This document shows positions 34,066-42,585 of a stretch of DNA of 64,000 nucleotides, one piece after another; the first letter of the stretch is position 1; each line of letters starts with the position of its first letter. Origin of the DNA: Crenobacter oryzisoli (lineage in GTDB: Bacteria; Pseudomonadota; Gammaproteobacteria; Burkholderiales; Chromobacteriaceae); assembly GCF_030385785.1 (NCBI RefSeq), contig NZ_JAUEDK010000013.1:29094-93093 (forward strand), read 5' to 3'. Below the pieces are notes generated by a model. The model saw only the letters and a program-made list of their open reading frames with translations. It ran no database searches and was not told the DNA's origin. The position numbers and the translations under genes were made by a program.

Positions 34066-34225
34066 CTCCCCGACCACCCACCGGCAAGGCAATACCGAAC
34101 TCCAGCAGCAGGGCGTGAATCTGATTGCCGGTTCGGACCCGTTCGGCAATCCGCGCTTCGCGCAATCGGTGCAGTGCCGACATGGCTTGCTGCTCGGGCG
34201 ATTTGACCGGCTTTGCACAAATCGG
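34058..34225 (-). pseudogene. IS110-family transposase fragment
   Basis: On the minus strand KPVKSPEQQAMSALHRLREA followed by RVRTGNQIHALLLEFGIALP is the conserved middle of IS110/IS1111 transposases (the linker after the DEDD domain). Both ends are missing; it is squeezed between IS481 and IS5 remnants. Confidence 0.7.
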
Positions 34226-34255
34226 CGCTGCTCCTGCTTCGGGTAGCATGACGGC

Positions 34256-34590
34256 ATGAGCAAGCCTGCCCCAGCCAAGTACAGAACGACCAACTGGCCT
34301 TCCTACAATGCCGCCTTCAAGGCGCGAGCTTCGCTGTCGATCTGGCTGGACCAGGGCATGAACTGGCACGGCGCACCAACTGGCAAGCGCGGCCGACGGC
34401 CGACGTTCAGTGATGCCGCGATCCAGTTTTGCTTGAGTGTCAAAGTGCTGTTCGGACTGCCCCTACGACAGACGACAGGTTTCGTCGAAAGCCTGCTCCG
34501 GCTGATGCAGCTCGACTGGCCAGTCCCCGATTTCAGTACCCTCAGCCGCCGCCAGGCGAGCCTGACGGTGGCGATCCCTGCACGGCGTCG
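34256..34590 (+). pseudogene. IS5-family transposase N-terminal fragment
   Basis: It starts MSKPAPAKYRTTNWPSYNAA and continues with WHGAPTGKRGRRPTFSDAAI and LSVKVLFGLPLRQTTGFVES, the N-terminal domain of an IS5-family transposase. Homology ends near LTVAIPARR; the catalytic DDE domain is gone. A more decayed but longer relative lies at 47.2-48.2 kb. Confidence 0.75.
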
Positions 34591-34647
34591 CTCCCTAATA
34601 GCCCTGGCACGGGTTGCTGCGGGCTTGCCGGTACCCCCAAAGCCAAG

Positions 34648-35796
34648 TCAGCGACTCAGCAGTTCAACATACGCTTGGTAGCTGTAACTGCGATTCTTCT
34701 TCTGACCTGTCATTTCAGTCACGATGCCCAGCTCTTCCAAGACCTTCACGGCCGCATTGGCCGTCGGGAAACTGGTGTCCAACTGCTGCCGAACACGCTC
34801 AACGGAGAAGCGGGGCATCATGGGCAGCATTTCGAACAGGCGGTAGCTGGCTGGGCCCGCTTTGGGGGATTGCAGCAGCCGCCTGCGGTCGGCCGCGACA
34901 AGGCTCGCTACTTCGATGATGCTTTTTTCCGCGTCAGCGGCTGCCGTCGCCACCCCCTCCAGAAAGAAGGATACCCACGACTCCCAGTCGCCTTCAGTAC
35001 GGATGGTCGATAATCGGCGGTAGTACTCCGTTTGATGCTGCTTCAGGTAGCCGCTCAGGTACATCAAGGGTTCCGACAGCAATCCCCAGTGCTCGAACAA
35101 TGCTGCGATCAGTAGGCGGCCAATACGCCCGTTGCCGTCGAGGAAGGGATGGATGATTTCAAACTGCGCGTGGATTAGCGCCACTTTGACCAGCGGCGGC
35201 AAATCCGTTGCGATGTCATGGATGAACCGCTCCACGTCCGCAAGTAATTCTGCAACACGCTCCGGTGGTGGGGGCACAAAGACGGCATTGCCCGGCCGCG
35301 TACCACCGATCCAGTTCTGAGAGTGGCGCAGCTCTCCGGGTTGTTTGCCGGCACCTCGCGCACTATCCAGCAGCAGGCGATGGGCCTCGCAAAGCAGACG
35401 TATGCTGATGGGCAGACCCTTGGGGTCCCGGAGTTGCTCCTGAACCCAGCGGAATGCGCGCAGGTAATTGGTTACCTCCTCCACGTCTTCGGTATTGCTG
35501 ACCTTGAAGCCCGCCTCCTCATCAAACAGGTCTGTCAGCGTTGCCTGGGTGCCTTCGATCTGGGAGGTCAGCAAGGCTTCCTTGCGGATGGCGCTGTACA
35601 GCAGCCAGTCCACCGACGGCACTAGCCCGGACACCCCGGCCAACCGCGCCAGCGCCAATTCCGCTTGTCGGTTGAGATCAACGAAAACGGCAGGGGGCAA
35701 GGCTGGATTAGCAGGTGGCAGCGGGTGGGGCACGAATGCTCGCACTGATTCACCCAGAGTCGTCGAAGTTGCGTAGGTGCCAGTAGTACGGGTCAT
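34648..35796 (-). CDS. Fic-family protein (AMPylase-type) with C-terminal winged helix
   Basis: This is a 382-aa protein. The Fic core motif HPFLDGNGRIGRL (HPFx[D/E]GNGRxxR) is intact at about 218-230. An N-terminal inhibitory helix is visible as LLTSQIEGTQATLTDLF ([S/T]xxxE[G/N]), which marks a class II Fic protein that is normally self-inhibited. The C-terminal ~90 residues (PRFSVERVRQQLDTSFPTAN, then VKVLEELGIVTEMTGQKKNR) form a winged helix, suggesting DNA binding and autoregulation. Known Fic enzymes transfer AMP to Ser/Thr/Tyr of target proteins. Two palindromic sites sit at its start. The gene is isolated between IS fragments, and no Phd/antitoxin partner is visible. Confidence 0.9.
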   Translation of the reverse strand: MTRTTGTYATSTTLGESVRAFVPHPLPPANPALPPAVFVDLNRQAELALARLAGVSGLVPSVDWLLYSAIRKEALLTSQIEGTQATLTDLFDEEAGFKVSNTEDVEEVTNYLRAFRWVQEQLRDPKGLPISIRLLCEAHRLLLDSARGAGKQPGELRHSQNWIGGTRPGNAVFVPPPPERVAELLADVERFIHDIATDLPPLVKVALIHAQFEIIHPFLDGNGRIGRLLIAALFEHWGLLSEPLMYLSGYLKQHQTEYYRRLSTIRTEGDWESWVSFFLEGVATAAADAEKSIIEVASLVAADRRRLLQSPKAGPASYRLFEMLPMMPRFSVERVRQQLDTSFPTANAAVKVLEELGIVTEMTGQKKNRSYSYQAYVELLSR

Positions 35797-35843
35797 TTAA
35801 AGTGTGCTTTGATTGCCTGATATCATATTAAAGCATGCTTTAA
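35797..35843 (-). promoter_or_regulatory. Twin palindromic operator-like sites at the Fic gene start
   Basis: Site 1 at 35828-35843 is the perfect 16-bp palindrome TTAAAGCATGCTTTAA. Site 2 at 35797-35812, TTAAAGTGTGCTTTGA, is an imperfect copy abutting the start codon. The sites are 31 bp apart, three helical turns. The Fic protein's own winged-helix domain is the natural candidate ligand (inference). Confidence 0.6.
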
Positions 35844-36011
35844 TACTTGTCGCCACAATGAAAGAAGTCTTTCATACCGTAGCGGCGTGGCCGCCTCACT
35901 TGAGGCTCCGGAGGCTACTGACCACCTCCGCTGTTTGGCCTTCATCTCACATTCCCGAGTGTTAAATAGTAACAATCGGGACTGTCCGCTGAAATCAGGC
36001 TACCTCAACCA

Positions 36012-36059
36012 CGCACTGGCGGGAGTTGCTGGTCATTCGCTAAGGCGCGCGGGACACAG
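36012..36059 (+). repeat. Short duplicate of the umuC 3' end
   Basis: ACTGGCGGGAGTTGCTGGTCATTCGCTAAGG-like sequence repeats 32625-32670, i.e. the last codons (TDWRELLVIR) and stop of umuC. It lies directly before an IS481 tail fragment, so the segment was probably moved by IS-linked rearrangement. Confidence 0.6.
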
Positions 36060-36060
36060 G

Positions 36061-36165
36061 GCGCTCCGACACCGCACGCCGATTCAGGTGATGAAGGCAT
36101 GGTGGAAGCGTCGTCCTCAGCTCTTCATCAAACGCGTTACCCATCACCAGGAACTGGAAAGGTAA
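36061..36165 (+). pseudogene. IS481-family transposase, extreme C-terminus
   Basis: The reading ALRHRTPIQVMKAWWKRRPQ then LFIKRVTHHQELER and a stop is the end of an IS481 transposase. It overlaps in content (RTPIQ.MK) with the 33.8-34.0 kb fragment and is in the same orientation, so either the two come from two copies or one copy was split around the Fic gene. Confidence 0.65.
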
Positions 36166-36500
36166 GCGGGTCTGTAAGGATTTTCAGAGTTTCTAGCTGA
36201 TGACTTTCCGACTCATGCCTGCCAGATGGAGTTCTACGCCTATGGCATCAAGTAGGTTTTGTTACTGACTAAAATACCAGCCAGTCTAACCATTCATTAG
36301 GCCGTATTCCATATACCACGATTTTCCAATAACTCAGCCAAATCATCGTTAAAAACTGACTTTTCAGTTGATTAGCATCAACGAGTTGAGCCATAGTGAA
36401 TGGCAAATGAAATGGAAATAACTTGTTAGAAATAGTTATAGATAATTAGGCATATCAACTGCGATGACATTGCATCGCATCAATTAAAATTTAATGTTAA
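36166..36500. other. AT-rich leader before the caspase-CHAT operon
   Basis: A 335-bp low-GC segment without genes. A small hairpin AACTGA-CTTT-TCAGTT is at 36354-36369. The operon promoter must be here or upstream, but no clear -35/-10 pair is seen and the first gene lacks a good ribosome-binding site. Confidence 0.45.
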
Positions 36501-37136
36501 ATGAATATTTTTAATAATAAGCAAGTAGCCACGCTGGCATTGGTAATGCTGTGTTATCTCAGCCAAGGAAAGGCTTGGGCAGAAGATCTGCCGGACACCC
36601 AGTCCATGATTGATTCATTAAAACCGATCAAAACCCGCAGTCTGCGTAATTTGCTAGCCAACCCAGCTAGCAGCCAGCAGCCGACGGCTATCGATGCGGG
36701 TAGTTCGCTTGACACCCCAACAACAGCCAACACTAGCAACGCTGCGCCAAGCCTGCCGGAACACCCAGTAGTCAGCGATACAGCGGTGCCCAGCTTGTCG
36801 CTGGCCATTCAGTTCGAGTCGAATTCCGCCCAGGTCAGCAGCAGTAGCCAACAGGCGTTAGCCCGCTTGGCTACTGCACTGCGTTCCGACGATTTGCGTT
36901 CTTTCCACTTCCTGATTGAAGGCCATACCGATGCCAAAGGTTTGCCTGCCCACAACCGCAAGCTGTCTCAGCAAAGAGCGAATGCCGTGAAGAACGTCCT
37001 CATTGCTCAGGGGGTGAGTTCGCAACAACTGCGCGCCATCGGCAAAGGTGCTGATGAACCAGCAAATCGGGAAGACCCCTTTGCCGCTGAAAATCGCCGG
37101 GTCCGCATCGTGAATCTGGATATCGCAAATCAATGA
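36501..37136 (+). CDS. Exported OmpA-domain protein, first gene of caspase-CHAT operon
   Basis: This is a 211-aa protein. Residues 1-27 are a signal peptide (VATLALVMLCYLSQGKAWA). Residues ~30-95 are a Ser/Thr/Pro-rich linker. The C-terminal ~115 residues are an OmpA-like peptidoglycan-binding domain: FHFLIEGHTDAKGLPAHNRK, LSQQRANAVKNVL and ANREDPFAAENRRVRIVNL, including the Asp (HTDAKG) and Arg (NRRVRI) that bind diaminopimelate. It is therefore a periplasmic protein anchored to the wall, or a lipid-free envelope protein. The next gene starts 11 nt downstream. The start ATG lacks a clear Shine-Dalgarno site. Confidence 0.88.
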   Translation: MNIFNNKQVATLALVMLCYLSQGKAWAEDLPDTQSMIDSLKPIKTRSLRNLLANPASSQQPTAIDAGSSLDTPTTANTSNAAPSLPEHPVVSDTAVPSLSLAIQFESNSAQVSSSSQQALARLATALRSDDLRSFHFLIEGHTDAKGLPAHNRKLSQQRANAVKNVLIAQGVSSQQLRAIGKGADEPANREDPFAAENRRVRIVNLDIANQ

Positions 37137-37147
37137 AAGGGCGCGTG

Positions 37148-38680
37148 ATGAGATCCTGCTTCTTCCCGGCGCTGCTCGCCGGTGCACTATGTTCTACCGC
37201 CGTCTTTGCCGCAGATGCCCCGGCCACGAGCAATAGTCGCTATGCGCTGATTATCGGCGTCGGCCATTACAGCAAAAGCAGCATCCCTTCGCTGCAGGGT
37301 GTACAGCACGATATGGTGAGTGCCAGACAAATGGCCAACAGCATGGGGATACCGGATGACAACATCCGCTATCTGCGTGATGACGAAGCCACTTCCGAGC
37401 ACATCAAACAGGCCATTCAGCAGCTGAATCAGCGTCTGCACAACGGGGACCGACTGTTTGTGTACTACTCTGGCCATGGTACGCGCTGGCATGAGCCCAC
37501 CAACCCCGATGGGATTTGTACCGAGGGGCTGGTAGCCAGCGATGGGAATGTGCTGAGCAACCGTGAGATCGGAAAATTGCTGGAGCCGCTGGCGAAGAAA
37601 ACCGACAAGATGATGGTCTTTTACGATGCCTGTTTTTCGGGGGGCGTCGTGGCTACGCCGATGAAAACAAGAGCGTTGACCTTCAATAACATGGTGCTCA
37701 CGCCAAAGTTTACCTCCGCCACGGCCCCTACCCTGTGCTTTGATCCCAGCAATTTCAAGACTCGCTCGCTCAACTCCGTGCTGAAGGACCAGGGCGGGTT
37801 ACCGCAGAACATTGTCCATATTGCCGCCAGCAAGTCGGATGAGGTGTCGTTCGATAACTCCCAGAGTGGCGGCTTGGCCACGACGGCATGGCGTGACTGC
37901 CTGCAAGGCGAAGCCAAGGATCTGGATGGCAGTGGTGCCATCACCGTCGACGAGATCACGCAATGCGCGCAGGCAAAATTGGACAACAATCTTGCCAACC
38001 AGCCAGGCGTACTGGGCCAGCACATGACAATAGGGGGCAATAAGCAGTTTGTCCCTGCCTGGATCAAGAGCGCCTTTGTCGCGCCGTCGGATAGCACCCC
38101 CACGCACGGGGAGACGGAAGCGAACAGCCGGCCCCTTCGCCAGGCCAGCCCGGCGGACATTCTGGAGCAGATTCATGCCCAGCGGGATGGTGGGCGTGAA
38201 CTCAAGGTGGAGCTGAAGGCCTCCCAGTTGAAGATCGGTCAGGACAAGCTCGCCATGTCGATTACCTCTCCACAGGATGGCTATCTTTACATTGCCCTGG
38301 CGGGTTCTGACAGCAAGAGCCTTTATCTGCTCTATCCCAACCGGCTGGACAGTGACAATGCCATCAAGGCCGGGCAAACGGTGCAGTTGCCACGTAAAGC
38401 GTGGCAAATTGATGCGGGCGGGCCTGTGGGGCGCGACAGTCTGCTGGTGATGGTGACGGATTCCCCCCGGCAGCTGAAACAGCTCAAGGCCGAGGCGGTG
38501 GGGCCTTTCATGCAAACCCTGTTGGACATGCAAGGCCGTTCGCTGCTGCAGCAAGTGCTGGCGACTTCCGACAACGGTCGCAATGGCGAATGCAGTGCCA
38601 CCTTGCGCAATCTGCAAGTCAGCAAGCGTTGTTCGGACGCTTTTGCCTCGTCTCTGCTCAATCTGCAGGAAGTTGAGTAG
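37148..38680 (+). CDS. Exported caspase-like (peptidase C14) protein with DUF4384-like C-terminus
   Basis: This is a 510-aa protein. The start at 37148 (MRSCFFPALLAGALCSTAVF) gives a clean signal peptide and a GAAAGGG site 5 nt upstream; a start at 37133 would lack both. Residues ~30-300 are a caspase-like domain: RYALIIGVGHYSK, then the catalytic His110 in VYYSGHGTRW and Cys162 in FYDACFSGG. Residues ~350-460 (LKVELKASQLKIGQDKLAMS, then GYLYIALAGSDSKSLYLLYP and NRLDSDNAIKAGQTVQLPRK) match the DUF4384 beta-sandwich often attached to bacterial caspases. Bacterial C14 proteases cut after Arg or Lys. The periplasmic location is inferred from the signal peptide. Substrate unknown; the CHAT protein and the 155-aa protein are natural candidates. 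Confidence 0.9.
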   Translation: MRSCFFPALLAGALCSTAVFAADAPATSNSRYALIIGVGHYSKSSIPSLQGVQHDMVSARQMANSMGIPDDNIRYLRDDEATSEHIKQAIQQLNQRLHNGDRLFVYYSGHGTRWHEPTNPDGICTEGLVASDGNVLSNREIGKLLEPLAKKTDKMMVFYDACFSGGVVATPMKTRALTFNNMVLTPKFTSATAPTLCFDPSNFKTRSLNSVLKDQGGLPQNIVHIAASKSDEVSFDNSQSGGLATTAWRDCLQGEAKDLDGSGAITVDEITQCAQAKLDNNLANQPGVLGQHMTIGGNKQFVPAWIKSAFVAPSDSTPTHGETEANSRPLRQASPADILEQIHAQRDGGRELKVELKASQLKIGQDKLAMSITSPQDGYLYIALAGSDSKSLYLLYPNRLDSDNAIKAGQTVQLPRKAWQIDAGGPVGRDSLLVMVTDSPRQLKQLKAEAVGPFMQTLLDMQGRSLLQQVLATSDNGRNGECSATLRNLQVSKRCSDAFASSLLNLQEVE

Positions 38681-38756
38681 TCCCTCTCACCCTTTGCCAT
38701 CCGTGCTGGCCGTCTTCGCAGACGGCCGTCCTGTTTTTAGCTTATGGAGCCTTCCT

Positions 38757-39224
38757 ATGAAAAACGCCCTGCTCATCTCGTTGCTGGCCATCAGCCCGCT
38801 ATGCCTAGCCGAGTCGGTACCCACTCCGGTGACGGCGGTGACGGCTCCCAGTCAAAGCATCATGTTCCTGGATTCCAAGCTGTTTGACGGACGCCTGTAC
38901 AACGAGTTGAGCAAACAGCCAGACTCGCTGGAAATCACCATGCCCGGCCGTGTTGCGCTGACCAATATGTCGCCACGCCTGGACCGATGGCTATCAATCA
39001 TCGGGGAAAATGGCCAGATGGCACTGCAGGAGGTGCCGGAGCCCGCCCAGCTAAACCAGCGTGCGTTGTTCGCCCTGCTGCCCATCTTGTACACCATGGT
39101 GGGAGAAGCAAAAGAGGCGATGGTGAATGCCCAGGCCAAGCGCTACAACGCCACCTTGTTCTACTTCAAGGACAGCAATGGCAATGCGGTGATCAACCGC
39201 GTGATTCTGACCAAGAAACCCTGA
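38757..39224 (+). CDS. Exported protein of unknown family in the caspase-CHAT operon
   Basis: This is a 155-aa protein with GGAG upstream of ATG 38757. Residues 1-18 are a signal peptide (MKNALLISLLAISPLCLA). The mature part contains SIMFLDSKLFDGRLYNELSK, an ITMPGRVALTNMSPRLDRWL segment and a C-terminal ATLFYFKDSNGNAVINRVIL strand pair. I recognise no domain. It contains several Lys and Arg sites (for example MPGRV, SPRLDR) that could be protease targets, which is speculation. It lies 76 nt after the caspase gene and 12 nt before the CHAT gene, so it belongs to the operon. Confidence 0.75.
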   Translation: MKNALLISLLAISPLCLAESVPTPVTAVTAPSQSIMFLDSKLFDGRLYNELSKQPDSLEITMPGRVALTNMSPRLDRWLSIIGENGQMALQEVPEPAQLNQRALFALLPILYTMVGEAKEAMVNAQAKRYNATLFYFKDSNGNAVINRVILTKKP

Positions 39225-39236
39225 CCTGATTGCCGC

Positions 39237-42200
39237 ATGATGCTCGTGACCCCGCCCCACTGCCAGACCTTACCCGGCTCCACCCTCCCGACCGCCCCTA
39301 AGGATTGGTCCTTCCTATCCAGGCGCGGCCGCTTGCCCATGCTGCTGTCCAGCTTATGCCTGATGCTGGCGATTAGCCCGTATGCCAATGGCGGCAATGG
39401 TTTGGGTATGCAGGTGTCCGCAATGGGCGCGCAGGTCACGCAGAGCATGCTGATTGAGGATTTCGCGACGGCAGAAACCATTGCTCGTGACCGGGTGGCG
39501 ATCAGCCTTGGCACCGATCACCTCGGTGATGGCTACCGCAACCTGGGGGCAGTGCTGGTCGGGCGCGGTAAATGGGTAGAGGCCGAAGTGGTGTTGCGCC
39601 AGGCCCTCCCCTTGGTCGAGCGCAAGCATGGCGTCAACAACCGGCAACCGATTGGCGTGCTCAAGCACCTCGCCAAGCTGATGATTCAGGAGGGGCGCTA
39701 TCAGGAAGCGCAAAGCCTGATAGCCGAGGGGCTGCGCCGCCAGCAAGCCTACGCACCGGATCGTGTGTCCATGCTGCAGTTGTATGATCTTCAAGCGTCC
39801 GTGCTGCATATCCTCCGCCAGGATAACGAGGCCCTGGCGGTACTGGACAAGGCCGATGCCCTGAAAGTGGCCGCAGAACCGGTCGACCCGCATGACAACG
39901 GTTCTGGCCCGGAATGGGTCGCCAAAGCCAGGGCGCACAGCCTCTTTTTGCGTGGACAGTGCCAGGAAGGGCTGGGTAAGACCGGAGAAGCAGAAAACCT
40001 GTATCAGTCGGCGTTAGCGGGTTATCGACAGCTGCAGGGCGCAAAAGACGCCAATACCAGTATTCAGATCCTTTCCGCTCTCGGAATGCTTTACTTGCGC
40101 GAGAAGCGCAACCAGGAAGCGGTTTCCACGCTGCGCCAAGCCAGACAGATGGCTGAGGCAGTGTTAGGCCCCTATCATCCACTGACTGCCCGCAGCGGAG
40201 TGAACCTAGCCAGAGCACTGGAACAAAGTGGTCAGGATGCAGAGGCAGAGAGCCTGTATCGACCCGGCGTAGAGCAGCTCTCCAGGCTGAATGCACTCAA
40301 CGCCCTCAGCCAGGATGGCCTGCTGTACGGTCGCTTCCTGGCTCATCGTGGCCGCCTGGAGGAGGCGCTCAAAGTCTATCAGCTGACACTGGACGCTATC
40401 GATAAGCAGTTTGCCCAGACCCGTGGCCTGGAGGAAAGCGTCCGGGAAAGCTTTGTCGCCCACTTCAACACCAACTTTGTGGAAACCATCCAGGTCTTGC
40501 TGCGATTGCATGCCCAGCACCCGGAGGCTGGTTACGACCGACAGATATTGGAAGTCATTTCTCGCACCCAAAGTCGGCTGTTCAGCGAATTATTGAAGCA
40601 GGCCGACGTCGCCAAGCTGAGCAATGACCGTGCTTTCCAAATCCTGCATAAGCAACAGCAACAGCTGCAAAACCAGCTGGCAGAACTGCGCAGGGAAAGG
40701 ACCAACACCGGCGCTTTCAATGAGAGTGTGGGTGAGACCTCATCCGATGCGAATGACGTCAGCAAGGATCAGCAGATACAGCAACGGATTAATGCCAATC
40801 GCAAGAGCCTGGACGACGATATTCGCCAAACACAGCAGCAATTGACCGTGGTCAGCCAGCAATTGTGGCAGCAATTCCCTCGTTTCATGGACATGGCCGA
40901 GCCAAAGCCTGTCAACATCAAGGACTTGCAGCAGCATGTGCTGCGACGTGGCGAAGCGCTGCTCACCTATTTCCTGATGGACAAGGAAACGCTGGCCTTC
41001 GTCACCACCCCGGATTCCTTTCACCTGATTAGGCTGCCACTGGGTCGCGACAAAGTGGCCGCGCTGGTTACTGCTCTGCGCGCTCCAGAGGAGAATGCGG
41101 CCGACTCACTGGGTAGCCTGAAGGCACTGAACCCGGCGCTGCTCCATAGTGCTTATCAGCAATTGTTCCAGCCACTGGAAGGCTTTTTGAAGCCAGGTAC
41201 CCGTTTGCTGTCAATCGGCGATGGCCCCTTGCATACGCTTCCCTTGGAAATGCTGGTCACACAGTGGACCGAGCAGGATCAGCAGCAGTTTGCCGCTGCT
41301 AGGCAGCAGTCCCCCCTATTGGGAGAATACGCCGGCCTCCATTACCTGGCAGATCGCTTCCAGATCGCCTACCTGCCCAGCTTGTCGGCACTGGTCTCCA
41401 TGCGGCAATACCGCAAGCCCCGGGTGCAGTATGCGCAGCAGTTAGTCTCCTTTGCCGATCCCGTTTTCGAGCAATCCGAGCCGAGCTCCCCTGGCAGCCT
41501 ACTGGGGCAGAGTATTGCCCGCAATTATGGCAAATCCAAGGTGGGCCTCAAGATTCCGCGCCTACCTGAAACGGCAGTGGAAGCGCAGGGTATCGCCAAC
41601 ATACTGGGGGATAGGAATACGCTTTACCTGGAAGGCAATGCTCAGGAATACACCCTGAAGCATCTCGACCTGACCAGCACGCGTTATCTGCATTTTGCGA
41701 CACACGGCTTGCTGGGCGGGGAGTTCGTTATGCTCAAAGAGGCGATGGGAGAAGATGCGTCGTCGGCGAACAAGGTTCGCCCGGAGCCAGCGTTGCTATT
41801 GTCTCTAACCGGGAATCTGCACGGTGAGGATGGCTTGCTGACCATGCATGAAGTAGTGGAAAACCTCAACCTTAACGCTGAGCTGGTTGTTCTGTCCGCC
41901 TGCAATACGGCGGGTGAGCATGATGCTGCGCATAGCGGTGAAGGCTTTGCCGGATTGGCACGCGCTTTTATGTACGCCGGTGCGCAGGGGCTGTTGGTCA
42001 GTCACTGGAGTGTCGAGAGCCAGGCCACTCAGGAGTTAATGGTGGCCACGTTCAGTAAGTTGAAATCTGGATCTAGCCCTACCAGTGCCATCGAGGCCGC
42101 GCGTCGCGAGTTGAAACAAAGCCAGTTTCTCAGCGGCGGACAAGCTATGTCCCGTGCGCATCCGTTCTTCTGGGCCCCCTTTGTTTATGTGGGTGATTAG
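39237..42200 (+). CDS. TPR-CHAT protease
   Basis: This is a 987-aa protein. Residues ~28-52 (RRGRLPMLLSSLCLMLAISP) look like a signal peptide or anchor; an internal ATG at 39339 would place it at the N-terminus. Residues ~90-450 contain tetratricopeptide repeats (GDGYRNLGAVLVGRGKWVEA, LKHLAKLMIQEGRYQEAQSL, LGMLYLREKRNQEAVSTLRQ). A Gln-rich coiled coil follows (~460-560: LHKQQQQLQNQLAELRRER). The C-terminal CHAT domain (~650-987) has the catalytic His in LHFATHGLLGG (near 823) and Cys in VVLSACNTAGE (near 888), ending HPFFWAPFVYVGD. CHAT is a caspase-related clan-CD protease domain. TPR-CHAT proteins include Csx29, the protease partner of type III-E CRISPR; no CRISPR is present here. Confidence 0.9.
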   Translation: MMLVTPPHCQTLPGSTLPTAPKDWSFLSRRGRLPMLLSSLCLMLAISPYANGGNGLGMQVSAMGAQVTQSMLIEDFATAETIARDRVAISLGTDHLGDGYRNLGAVLVGRGKWVEAEVVLRQALPLVERKHGVNNRQPIGVLKHLAKLMIQEGRYQEAQSLIAEGLRRQQAYAPDRVSMLQLYDLQASVLHILRQDNEALAVLDKADALKVAAEPVDPHDNGSGPEWVAKARAHSLFLRGQCQEGLGKTGEAENLYQSALAGYRQLQGAKDANTSIQILSALGMLYLREKRNQEAVSTLRQARQMAEAVLGPYHPLTARSGVNLARALEQSGQDAEAESLYRPGVEQLSRLNALNALSQDGLLYGRFLAHRGRLEEALKVYQLTLDAIDKQFAQTRGLEESVRESFVAHFNTNFVETIQVLLRLHAQHPEAGYDRQILEVISRTQSRLFSELLKQADVAKLSNDRAFQILHKQQQQLQNQLAELRRERTNTGAFNESVGETSSDANDVSKDQQIQQRINANRKSLDDDIRQTQQQLTVVSQQLWQQFPRFMDMAEPKPVNIKDLQQHVLRRGEALLTYFLMDKETLAFVTTPDSFHLIRLPLGRDKVAALVTALRAPEENAADSLGSLKALNPALLHSAYQQLFQPLEGFLKPGTRLLSIGDGPLHTLPLEMLVTQWTEQDQQQFAAARQQSPLLGEYAGLHYLADRFQIAYLPSLSALVSMRQYRKPRVQYAQQLVSFADPVFEQSEPSSPGSLLGQSIARNYGKSKVGLKIPRLPETAVEAQGIANILGDRNTLYLEGNAQEYTLKHLDLTSTRYLHFATHGLLGGEFVMLKEAMGEDASSANKVRPEPALLLSLTGNLHGEDGLLTMHEVVENLNLNAELVVLSACNTAGEHDAAHSGEGFAGLARAFMYAGAQGLLVSHWSVESQATQELMVATFSKLKSGSSPTSAIEAARRELKQSQFLSGGQAMSRAHPFFWAPFVYVGD

Positions 42201-42299
42201 AGGACAGCAACTTCTGACCGGTCTTCTGCCGCTACAAGCGGTGCGGGTACGCTCAAATGGGCGGCACGAGTATGATCCAGTGGACAAGCGATGCCTGGT

Positions 42300-42515
42300 C
42301 CAGCGGTGTTTGAACTCGGGAGCATCGGTCTCAGGCATGGCCCTAATGGCGGCGTGCATGCACCCAGCCCCAAGGTGTGCCAAGCCGTGGAGGCGCGCGA
42401 TCTCGCCGTACGGCGCATAGTCGTCAGCACCATGCTGAACTGGATACCAGTCTACAAAAGGCCGCTGCCCGTCCCTACCGCGACCGCTGATCCGATAGTC
42501 CAACATGCGTGACAA
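42300..42515 (-). pseudogene. Possible IS66-type transposase remnant
   Basis: On the minus strand the reading FVDWYPVQHGADDYAPYGEI followed by ARLHGLAHLG and CMHAAIRAM resembles the 'DGYAAY..... HLGCWAHARR' region of IS66 TnpC. The flanking motifs are missing. Identification is weak. Confidence 0.35.
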
Positions 42516-42537
42516 CGCCCGCGATGGCGGGCGATTT
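42516..42537. terminator. Hairpin terminator, duplicate of the one at 32.7 kb
   Basis: CGCCCGC-GATG-GCGGGCG followed by ATTTT. It lies at the same place relative to the decayed higA copy as the 32.7-kb hairpin does relative to higA, so the duplicated block includes the terminator. Confidence 0.55.
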
Positions 42538-42585
42538 TAATTGATGGCGATGGCCGGCTAGGCCGCCAGCGGCGGTCAGCTCAGC

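Noticed and set aside
39237..42200. TPR-CHAT gene considered as Csx29 of a type III-E CRISPR system
   Set aside because: No Cas7-11, no array, and the neighbours are exported proteins; the N-terminus looks like a signal segment.
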